NCBI GenBank assembly: GCA_003554865.1
Contig: PWHJ01000122.1
Coordinates: forward strand, 1 to 64,000
DNA: 64,000 nucleotides
Source: Bacteroidota bacterium
Lineage (GTDB): Bacteria; Bacteroidota; Bacteroidia; Bacteroidales; PUMT01
Direction of reading: 5' to 3'
In this document: piece by piece, positions 30,296 through 38,518 of the stretch
Layout: the number at the start of each line of letters is the position of its first letter
How positions within the stretch are numbered: position 1 is the stretch's first letter
Notes under the pieces: generated by a model
Databases searched by the model: none
What the model saw: the letters and a program-made list of their open reading frames with translations, nothing else
What the model was told of the DNA's origin: nothing
Translations under genes and position numbers: made by a program

Positions 30296-31058
30296 GTTTA
30301 TCCATCACATGATGGGCTGAAAAATCAACTTTAACAGGAACAACAGATACATACTCATTTTTTATGGCCCACTCATCAGTATCTTCCGCATCGGGCTCAT
30401 GATTGTCAAAATACCCGGTTAACCAGTAATAATCACGTTTAAGGGGATCAACCCTGTGGTCGAACTCCTCTTTCCACAAGCCACGTGTCTGCCTGCAAAC
30501 CTTTACTCCTTTTATTCTGGCGGAATCTACCGGGGGAAAATTCACATTGAGACACACACCATCCGGCAAACCATTTTGCAAAGTGTTTGCAATTATTTTC
30601 TTCCCGAAGACTACGGCGGAAGAAAGCTCGGCATGGGGGGAGTGGTCAACTACCGACAACCCTATCGAGGGAATACCGTGTATCCCGCCCTCAATGGCAG
30701 CCGCCATGGTTCCGCTGTAAACTACGCTTATTGATGTATTGGAGCCGTGATTTATGCCCGACAAGATCAGATCGGGCTGACGGTCAGCCAGCTTGTCAAG
30801 CGCAAGCTTTACACAGTCGCCGGGAGTTCCCGAACAGGAATAAAACACAAATCCTTCCTCTTCTCTCAATCTGGTGATAAGTAATGGATATTTAATTGTG
30901 ATGGCATGAGACATGCCTGACCGGCCTTCATCAGGTGCAATTGCAATTACGTTTCCAAGGGGGCGTGCAAGCTCGATTAGAGCTTTAATACCCGGCACAT
31001 TTGTGCCGTCATCATTGGTCAGCAATATCAAAGGCCTGTTGTTGTCTTTAAACTTCAT
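30261..31058 (-). CDS. surE: 5'/3'-nucleotidase SurE
   Basis: LLTNDDGTNVPGI, VIAPDEGRSGMSHAIT, LILSGINHGSN. Confidence 0.95.
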   Translation of the reverse strand: MKFKDNNRPLILLTNDDGTNVPGIKALIELARPLGNVIAIAPDEGRSGMSHAITIKYPLLITRLREEEGFVFYSCSGTPGDCVKLALDKLADRQPDLILSGINHGSNTSISVVYSGTMAAAIEGGIHGIPSIGLSVVDHSPHAELSSAVVFGKKIIANTLQNGLPDGVCLNVNFPPVDSARIKGVKVCRQTRGLWKEEFDHRVDPLKRDYYWLTGYFDNHEPDAEDTDEWAIKNEYVSVVPVKVDFSAHHVMDKLASVYEEKIKV

Positions 31059-31080
31059 TAATTTTCAGTTCTTTAATTTG

Positions 31081-31088
31081 CAAATATA
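31081..31088 (-). promoter_or_regulatory. -7 element (TATATTTG) upstream of surE
   Basis: Reverse complement of CAAATATA = TATATTTG, 23 nt upstream of the surE start. Confidence 0.5.
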
Positions 31089-31284
31089 CATGAAATTTTT
31101 TATGAGTAAAACTACAGAAAGAGCTATAAAAAAAAATCAGGGACATTATTTTGATAATCTGGATTTTATCTGCTTACATGTTATACAAATTTTGAAAATT
31201 TAACAATAACCCTATTGTGCCATTTTTTCATTAGTTTTGTAGGTTATTAAAAAATTAATTCATACTGTTTTATATCTTTTATAT

Positions 31285-33738
31285 ATGCTTATTTCATTCA
31301 ACTGGCTTAAAAAATACATTAATACTGATCCGGATCCGGAACAAACAGCCGATATTCTTACAAACACCGGCCTCGAGGTAGAATCGGTATCTTATTTCGG
31401 TCCGCCACAAGAGGTGCTTAAAGATCTTGTAATAGGTGAAATCCTAACTTGTGAGAAGCACTCCGGTGCCGACAATCTTTGGGAAACCACCGTCAACACA
31501 GGACGTTCACGACCGCTTAAAATCGTATGCGGAGCACCAAACACAGAAGCCGGACAAAAAGTGGTGGTCGCTCCGCCTGGTGCTACTCTCTATAAAGATG
31601 ACAAGCCATTTGTTATAAAAGAAACCAAAATTCGGGGAGAATTATCACAGGGTATGATATGTGCTGAGGATGAAATCGGCATGGGATCATCTCACGAGGG
31701 AATAATGGTGCTGGAAGAAACAGCTGAGCCGGGAACTCCGGCCAACGAATTTTTCAAAATTGAAAGGGATGTAATTTATGAAATAGGGCTGACCCCCAAC
31801 CGCATTGACGCCGCCTCCCATTACGGGGTGGCCCGCGATTTGGTAGCTTACCTGAGACAAAGCCGGCCGGTGGCACTGCTAAAACCATCGGTAGAAGAAT
31901 TCAGACCCGACAACAGCGACAAATTCATTGATATTGAAATTGAAAACAAAAATGATTGTCCGCGTTATACGGGACTGACAATATCGCAAATCAATGTTGC
32001 ACCTTCTCCCCAATGGCTGCAAAACCTCCTGAGAGCTACCGGCCATAAACCCATTAACAACATAGTTGATATAACCAACTTTGTTATGCTGGAAACAGGT
32101 CAGCCACTGCATGCATTTGATGCAGATAAGATAAAGGGAGGAAAAGTTATTGTAAAAAATCTTCCTGAAGGCACACCTTTTTATACTCTTGACAATGAAG
32201 AACTTCTTCTCTCTGAAGAAGACCTTATGATATGTGATGCAGTTAAGGGAATGTGCATTGCCGGGGTTTACGGAGGTTTCGAAACGGGCATTGATGAAAA
32301 TACAAAAAGCATTTTTCTTGAAAGTGCCTATTTCAACCCGGTTTCTGTTCGCAAAACCGCCAGGAGACACGGAATGAACACTGAGGCTTCATTCCGCTTT
32401 GAAAGAGGGGCGGACCCCAACATAACTGTTCAAGCCATTAAACGTGCCGCACTGCTTATTAAAGAAATTGCAGGAGGGAAAATATCTTCCGATGTTGTTG
32501 ACGTTTACCCTGCCCCTGTTCCAAATGCAATTGTCAAGCTAAGCTATAAAAACCTGAACAGGCTTATCGGGGAAAAAATTAATCCCAAAACGGTAAAAGA
32601 TATATTAGAGTCACTTGAAATTATCATCAGAAAAGAAAGTGAAAGCGGACTGCTTTTGGAGATCCCCACATACCGAACAGATGTAACCCGCGAAGCAGAC
32701 GTTATTGAGGAGTTTTTGCGTATTTACGGCTACAACAACATACCGGTGAGCCTTTCGGTCAAATCTACAATCTCCTACAGCCGCAAGCCCGACCGCGAGA
32801 AACTTATGAACACGGTTGCAGAGATGCTCAGCGGCAAAGGTTTTAGCGAAATAATGACAAATTCACTAACAAAATCATCATACTACAGTGACCTTAAAGG
32901 ATTGCCCTGGTCAACCCTTGCCACACTTATAAACCCTTTGAGCTCAGACCTGGATTGCCTGAGGCAGACGTTAATTTTTGGCGGACTTGAAACGGTGGCC
33001 TATAATGTTAACCGTAAAAATACAGATCTGATGCTTTATGAATTCGGAAATGTCTACCGCCAAAATGACAAAAAAGGAAAAAGAGGGTCGCTGGATAATT
33101 ACGCAGAAGGTGAACGGCTCGCAATATTCATCTCAGGAAGAGAGCACAAGCCCCTCTGGAACAAACCTGGCAGGAAATTAGATTTTTTTGACCTGAAAGG
33201 TTACGTGGAATCTGTCCTTGGTCGCATCTTAAAAGATACAGGAATATTTAATACAGCAGAAGGGGAAAACGAGTTTTTCTCTGAGCAGATTGACTACTGC
33301 ATTGAAAACAAAATAGTTGCTCAAGCCGGGACAATTAATAATTCTTTGTTAAAAAAATTTGACATTCCCCAGGAAGTTTATGCCGCGGAAATAAACTGGA
33401 CAGAGCTGGTAAACCTAACGGCTGGGCAAAAAATCACCTACCGTGAGATCCCTAAATACCCTGAAGTAAGCCGAGATCTGTCAATGGTGCTGGACCGGGA
33501 AGTGCGCTTTGAACAAATAAAACAAATAGCCTTTAAAACCGAAAAAAAGTTGCTGAAAAGTATTTCACTGTTCGATGTGTATGAAGGAGAAAAAATAGAA
33601 GAAGGGAAAAAATCCTATGCAGTAAATTTTATACTTCAGCACGAGAACAGAACGCTAACGGACCAGGAAATAGACAAGGTCATGGAAAATCTTGCAGAAG
33701 CTTTTGAAAGGGAGGCGGGAGCAAAAATCAGAAGATAA
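31285..33738 (+). CDS. pheT: Phenylalanine--tRNA ligase subunit beta
   Basis: MLISFNWLKKYINTD, tRNA-binding domain, TPNRIDAASHYGVARDL, FRFERGADP, C-terminal FDX-ACB domain. Confidence 0.96.
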   Translation: MLISFNWLKKYINTDPDPEQTADILTNTGLEVESVSYFGPPQEVLKDLVIGEILTCEKHSGADNLWETTVNTGRSRPLKIVCGAPNTEAGQKVVVAPPGATLYKDDKPFVIKETKIRGELSQGMICAEDEIGMGSSHEGIMVLEETAEPGTPANEFFKIERDVIYEIGLTPNRIDAASHYGVARDLVAYLRQSRPVALLKPSVEEFRPDNSDKFIDIEIENKNDCPRYTGLTISQINVAPSPQWLQNLLRATGHKPINNIVDITNFVMLETGQPLHAFDADKIKGGKVIVKNLPEGTPFYTLDNEELLLSEEDLMICDAVKGMCIAGVYGGFETGIDENTKSIFLESAYFNPVSVRKTARRHGMNTEASFRFERGADPNITVQAIKRAALLIKEIAGGKISSDVVDVYPAPVPNAIVKLSYKNLNRLIGEKINPKTVKDILESLEIIIRKESESGLLLEIPTYRTDVTREADVIEEFLRIYGYNNIPVSLSVKSTISYSRKPDREKLMNTVAEMLSGKGFSEIMTNSLTKSSYYSDLKGLPWSTLATLINPLSSDLDCLRQTLIFGGLETVAYNVNRKNTDLMLYEFGNVYRQNDKKGKRGSLDNYAEGERLAIFISGREHKPLWNKPGRKLDFFDLKGYVESVLGRILKDTGIFNTAEGENEFFSEQIDYCIENKIVAQAGTINNSLLKKFDIPQEVYAAEINWTELVNLTAGQKITYREIPKYPEVSRDLSMVLDREVRFEQIKQIAFKTEKKLLKSISLFDVYEGEKIEEGKKSYAVNFILQHENRTLTDQEIDKVMENLAEAFEREAGAKIRR

Positions 33739-33936
33739 TAACAGCTCAAAATTATATCAGATTTTCTCATTGGCCCCCATATCAGCATTTGGCAGATAAA
33801 ATAATAAACAAACATGGGGCCATCCGGGTAAAAATAATTGTGTAAAGCATGGGGGTTGAATCAGAAGAGTATTAATCAACTTCCGTATAATGTCCCCAAT
33901 TTTGAGAAATCATTCACTATTATTTTTAATTAATTC

Positions 33937-33967
33937 TTGAAATAACCTTTTTTATAAGTTATTTTTG
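33937..33967 (+). promoter_or_regulatory. Promoter upstream of pfkA (TTG-N20-TATTTTTG)
   Basis: -33 TTG at 33937-33939 and -7 TATTTTTG at 33960-33967. Confidence 0.55.
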
Positions 33968-34036
33968 AAATATGATATAGGTTAAAAAAGCATCTCCCGG
34001 CAAATCATTTTTTATACAACATTAAACCCTGTATAA

Positions 34037-35245
34037 ATGACAAATGAAAAAAAAAACAAGGGAGTAATAGCAATTTTGACCGGGGGAGGCGATGTCCCCG
34101 GTCTCAATCCCGCTATAAGGGCCATTACCATAAGAGCTCTGCGTGAAGGCTATAAGGTAATAGGGATCAGACGAGGCTGGGCCGGTCTGATAAACATAAT
34201 CCGCGACAAAAAAGCTGACAACAGCGAGGCCCTCATAGAGCTGAATGAGGAAATTGTAAATAAAATGGGGCGTACCGGGGGAACTTTCCTGCATACATCC
34301 CGGACGAATCCGGGTAAGGTTCGCAAAATAAACGTGCCGGATCACCTCCATGAGAAGTACACCGGCGAAACCAACGATCTTACACCTGAAGTATTAAAAA
34401 CTCTCTCATTTCTTGGAGTGGATTACCTTATACCAATAGGGGGCGACGACACACTCAGCTATGCAGTACGCCTTTACAAGGAAGGAGTTAAAGTAATCGC
34501 CATTCCCAAGACAATGGACAATGATGTACCGGGAACCGATTACTGTATAGGCTTTAGTACATGCATCACTCGCACAATTATGATGACCCACAGCCTTAGA
34601 ACCTCAGCCGGATCTCATGAAAGGTTCCTTGTAGTGGAAGTGTTCGGAAGATATGCGGGTTTTACAGCTATGGTACCTACAATGGCAGGATCGGCTAACC
34701 GTTGTGTTATTCCCGAGTACAAATTTGATATTAATAAGCTTACCGAATTGCTGGTGGAAGACAGGTTCAAAAATCCGAGCAAATACTCTGTAGTACTTGT
34801 TTCTGAAGGCGCTATGTTCAACGGGGGGGAAATGATTTACAAAAACAGTGAAAAAGATGCTTTCGGACATGCAAAGCTGGGGGGCGTAGGCGACCTTGTA
34901 TCGGCAGAACTGAAAAGGCTGTCGCCGAAATTCAATAAAGGAAAGCCCATTAACGTAATTAACCAGAAACTGGGATACCTTGTAAGAGGAGGCGACCCGG
35001 ACGCAATTGATTCAATAGTACCAATGGCTTTCGGCAACCTGGCACTGGACCTTGTGCTGAAAGGAGTTCACGGCAGACTTGTGGTACTGCAAAACGGCAG
35101 GTATGACAATGTGCCAATTGACGTTGTTACCTCAGCAAAAAAGATCGTAAATATAAAAAAACACTACAATACTGAACGGTTAAGGCCAATTTACAGCAGT
35201 TTTGAAATGAAGCCCCTTTTCCTTATGACAGGGGAGCATGACTGA
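34037..35245 (+). CDS. pfkA: 6-phosphofructokinase, PPi-type active-site signature
   Basis: GGGDVPGLNPAIRA, PIGGDDTLSYA, PKTMDNDVPGTDYCIGFSTC. Confidence 0.92.
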   Translation: MTNEKKNKGVIAILTGGGDVPGLNPAIRAITIRALREGYKVIGIRRGWAGLINIIRDKKADNSEALIELNEEIVNKMGRTGGTFLHTSRTNPGKVRKINVPDHLHEKYTGETNDLTPEVLKTLSFLGVDYLIPIGGDDTLSYAVRLYKEGVKVIAIPKTMDNDVPGTDYCIGFSTCITRTIMMTHSLRTSAGSHERFLVVEVFGRYAGFTAMVPTMAGSANRCVIPEYKFDINKLTELLVEDRFKNPSKYSVVLVSEGAMFNGGEMIYKNSEKDAFGHAKLGGVGDLVSAELKRLSPKFNKGKPINVINQKLGYLVRGGDPDAIDSIVPMAFGNLALDLVLKGVHGRLVVLQNGRYDNVPIDVVTSAKKIVNIKKHYNTERLRPIYSSFEMKPLFLMTGEHD

Positions 35246-35312
35246 TATTAAAGCTGCCGGCCTCATTGAACCATACCTGCTAAGGAAGGGTAAGAAAAAA
35301 ATAGTTATCATC

Positions 35313-36458
35313 ATGGGTAAATACGATCTTCCCGAAGGGTCTTTAATAAGTTTCATGAGTAATAAGGTTAAAAAAGAGGGGGGAATAAACCTTGCACAGG
35401 GCATCCCGGGGTTTGACCCTCCCCCGGAGTTACTCGATTCGCTTGAGTCGGTTGTACAAAAGCCGGTTCATCAGTATGCTCCGGGTACCGGCAATAATAC
35501 CCTTGTTGATCAGCTCACGGATTATTACTCAAAAGAAGGAAGCTTCAAAAGGGAGAACCTCCTTGTATGCACCGGGGCAACTGAAGCCATTACATTGCTT
35601 TATATCTACTTAAGCAATATTATAAAGGAGAACTACACCGTACTTGCATTTGATCCCGCATATGAAAGCTACAAGCATCTTCCCCGCATCTTCGGTCAAG
35701 GGTACATACCATTTCCCCTTGAAGATTACGAACATGTCGATTTTGAAAAACTGGAGAAAACCATTAAAACAGATAATGTAAAACTTGTATTCATTACATC
35801 CCCCGGCAATCCGCTGGGCAAAATCTGGTCGCGCGGGGAAATTGAAAAGTTAATTGATTTGTCCGAAAAGTATGGTTTTTACATAATTTTTGATGCGGTT
35901 TACAAAGACCTTTATTTTTCTGAAAAGCCCTATATGCCGTTTGAACACATCGGCGAACGCCTCTTTTATGTCAACAGCTTCTCAAAAAAATACTCCATTA
36001 CGGGCTGGCGAATAGGATACATGATCACATCGGCCAAACACATGGAAAAGATACGCTCCATACACGACTACACCCATTTGAGCAGTCCATCGCCCCTGCA
36101 ACATGCAATTGCCCTCTACAACAGTAAAAGCAATTTTGGAGAAGATTACCTTAAAAAAATGAGGGAAAGACTTGGCAATTCCTTCACTCTTTTAAAAAAT
36201 GCTTTGACCGGACTGGGCTTTTCCACGGCAAAAGCCGGCGGTGGTTACTTTATATGGACACAGCTTCCGGAGGAGTTTACAGATGATTTCAAGTTTGCAG
36301 TTGATCTTTATGAGAATAAAAAAGTGGCCGTCATACCGGGTGTACATTTCACAGGTAAAAGCCGCAGGTTCATACGCCTGAATTTTGCACGAAAAGAGGA
36401 TGAGCTCAAAGAAGCCATTGAAAGGCTGGAGGAATTCTGTCAAAACGGGAAAAGCTAG
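35313..36458 (+). CDS. Class I/II PLP-dependent aminotransferase
   Basis: INLAQGIPGFDPP, SPGNPLGKIWSRGE, NSFSKKYSITGWRIGY; ATG at 35313 preferred over 35238, which overlaps pfkA. Confidence 0.92.
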   Translation: MGKYDLPEGSLISFMSNKVKKEGGINLAQGIPGFDPPPELLDSLESVVQKPVHQYAPGTGNNTLVDQLTDYYSKEGSFKRENLLVCTGATEAITLLYIYLSNIIKENYTVLAFDPAYESYKHLPRIFGQGYIPFPLEDYEHVDFEKLEKTIKTDNVKLVFITSPGNPLGKIWSRGEIEKLIDLSEKYGFYIIFDAVYKDLYFSEKPYMPFEHIGERLFYVNSFSKKYSITGWRIGYMITSAKHMEKIRSIHDYTHLSSPSPLQHAIALYNSKSNFGEDYLKKMRERLGNSFTLLKNALTGLGFSTAKAGGGYFIWTQLPEEFTDDFKFAVDLYENKKVAVIPGVHFTGKSRRFIRLNFARKEDELKEAIERLEEFCQNGKS

Positions 36459-36847
36459 CTTTCAGACCCCTTTTTTTTAATACGGTAATCCCTTATGTTA
36501 AGGATAATGGAGATAATAAGAGCCACGGCCAGTCCACCGGCTGTCAAAAAATCCGCCTGAGTTGATGTAAGCTCAATACCGGTTATCCTGTCTATCAAAT
36601 ACTGGGTATAAGATGCCGGCAGACCTCTTTCCCCGAGCCTGCGCAAAACCTGCCAGTGCCAGTCGGTTAACGGACAGTAGCCGATTCCGTAAAAAATTCC
36701 AAGTATAAACCACGAGCCCGCCGTAATAACCAGTGCAGCCAGGTTAAGCTTTCTCACCCGCTTCCATATCCAGCCTGTCATATTGAAAATGATAAGAAGC
36801 GTGTGAAAAAGTGTAAAAAACCAGTCCAGAACATTATAGATGCCCAT
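36455..36847 (-). CDS. DUF2784-like membrane protein
   Basis: YCPLTDWHWQVLRRLGERGLPASY motif with multiple TM helices. Confidence 0.82.
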   Translation of the reverse strand: MGIYNVLDWFFTLFHTLLIIFNMTGWIWKRVRKLNLAALVITAGSWFILGIFYGIGYCPLTDWHWQVLRRLGERGLPASYTQYLIDRITGIELTSTQADFLTAGGLAVALIISIILNIRDYRIKKKGSES

Positions 36848-37074
36848 ATATGATAAAACTAATAAATTGATCTCGAATTGTTGCCATTTACAAAAAAAGT
36901 AAAACTGATCGGGGTGAAAATTTTTGAAAGAGTAAAAATTTTTTATTTTAGCCCTTTTATTTGACTAGCGGCCATTTTACAGGCCTTATTAAAAATGCAG
37001 TTTTTTGCAATGGTTCCGATACAGACTTTTAATTCGGCTATACTTGAAAAAATGCACCCGAAAAGCTAAAAAAT

Positions 37075-38490
37075 ATGGAATACGGCTGGCTCTCAATAAT
37101 CCCCCCGCTTCTTGCAATTATTCTGGCAATTGTAACCCGGCAGGTTTTCGTTTCCCTGTTCCTGGGCATACTTGCCGGCTGGGTAATTATATCGGACTGG
37201 AGCTTCTTTGAAGGCCTTGCCGCAAGCATACAATCCATTGTAGAGGTTTTTCAGGATCCGGCCAACACCAGGGTAATTATTTTCTGCGCCCTTATAGGTG
37301 CAATGATTACCCTTACCCAGCGAAGCGGGGGGGTAAAAGGTTTCGTTAACTGGCTTCACAACAGAAACATGGCTCAAACCCGCAGGGGTGCAGCCAGCCT
37401 TTCGGGTATAATAGGCTTCCTTATATTCATTGAATCAAGCATATGTTGCCTGATAGCCGGTTCAGTTTCCCGTCCGCTTTTTGAAAGGCTTAGAATATCA
37501 AGAGAAAAACTTGCGTACATTCTCGACTCCACCTCCGCTCCAAAATGTGTTCTTATCCCCCTTAATGCATGGGGAGCATATGTTATAGGGCTTCTTGAAA
37601 CCGAAGGACTTGACAATGCAGTACAGGTTTTTATACACAGCATACCCCTGAACTTTTATGCCATACTGGTAATAATAATGGTTGCCTTCTTTATTGTTAC
37701 TTTCATGGATTTCGGCCCTATGAAAAAAGCCGAGCAGCGTGCACTGAAGACGGGAAAGACCATTGCCGACAATTCGGTACCGATGGTATCGGAAGATGTT
37801 ACCTCCACCGAGCCTAAAGAAGGTATCCCCTACAGGGCGTTTAACATGCTGCTGCCTGTAATTACCATGATAGTTATGATGCCTGTGGGTCTTTACATAA
37901 CAGGCGACGGGAATATAATGGAAGGTACCGGTTCGACAGCAGTCCTGTGGTCGGTGCTGGCATCCATTGTAGTTGCAGGGGTCCTCCCCTTTGTACAGAA
38001 AATACTTTCATTCAGAGAGGTTTTTGACCTCACCCTTAAGGGGATAGGCGGTATGATGCCTCTTGCCATAGTAATGATACTGGCTTTTGCAATAGGCAAT
38101 GTGAGCCGGGAGCTGGGCACAGGAGTTTACGTTGCTTCAGTGGCTGATGAATTCCTGCACCCGGGATATATTGCTGCAATTATTTTCCTTACCTCTGCAT
38201 TTACCGCATTTTCAACCGGAACAAGCTGGGGGGTATTTGCCATTATGGTACCGATAGCCGTTCCAACAGCACTCGTTACAGGAGCAAGTATCCCGCTCTG
38301 CCTGGCCGCTGTACTTGGCGGGGGTGTTTTCGGAGATCATGTCTCCCCAATTTCCGACACAACACTTGTTTCTTCAATGGCATCGGCAAGCGATCACATC
38401 GATCATGTGCGGACTCAGTTGCCTTATGCGGTAATAGCGGCCCTGGGTGCCACATTGCTGTATATTGCCTTCGGCTTTATTCTTCACTAA
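37075..38490 (+). CDS. Na+/H+ antiporter NhaC family protein
   Basis: GWLSIIPPLLAIILAIVTRQVFVSLFLGI, SSICCLIAGSVSRPL, GVFGDHVSPISDTTLVSSMAS. Confidence 0.92.
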   Translation: MEYGWLSIIPPLLAIILAIVTRQVFVSLFLGILAGWVIISDWSFFEGLAASIQSIVEVFQDPANTRVIIFCALIGAMITLTQRSGGVKGFVNWLHNRNMAQTRRGAASLSGIIGFLIFIESSICCLIAGSVSRPLFERLRISREKLAYILDSTSAPKCVLIPLNAWGAYVIGLLETEGLDNAVQVFIHSIPLNFYAILVIIMVAFFIVTFMDFGPMKKAEQRALKTGKTIADNSVPMVSEDVTSTEPKEGIPYRAFNMLLPVITMIVMMPVGLYITGDGNIMEGTGSTAVLWSVLASIVVAGVLPFVQKILSFREVFDLTLKGIGGMMPLAIVMILAFAIGNVSRELGTGVYVASVADEFLHPGYIAAIIFLTSAFTAFSTGTSWGVFAIMVPIAVPTALVTGASIPLCLAAVLGGGVFGDHVSPISDTTLVSSMASASDHIDHVRTQLPYAVIAALGATLLYIAFGFILH

Positions 38491-38518
38491 AAATCAGCAC
38501 CGGTAACCGCCATCATAC

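Noticed and set aside
31879-32370. 163-aa minus-strand ORF inside pheT
   Set aside because: Antisense to conserved pheT; Cys/Phe-rich composition typical of shadow frames.
33771-33822. TGGCCCCCAT...ATGGGGCCA inverted repeat downstream of pheT
   Set aside because: One bulge, 33-nt loop and no T-tract; too weak to call a terminator or regulatory element.
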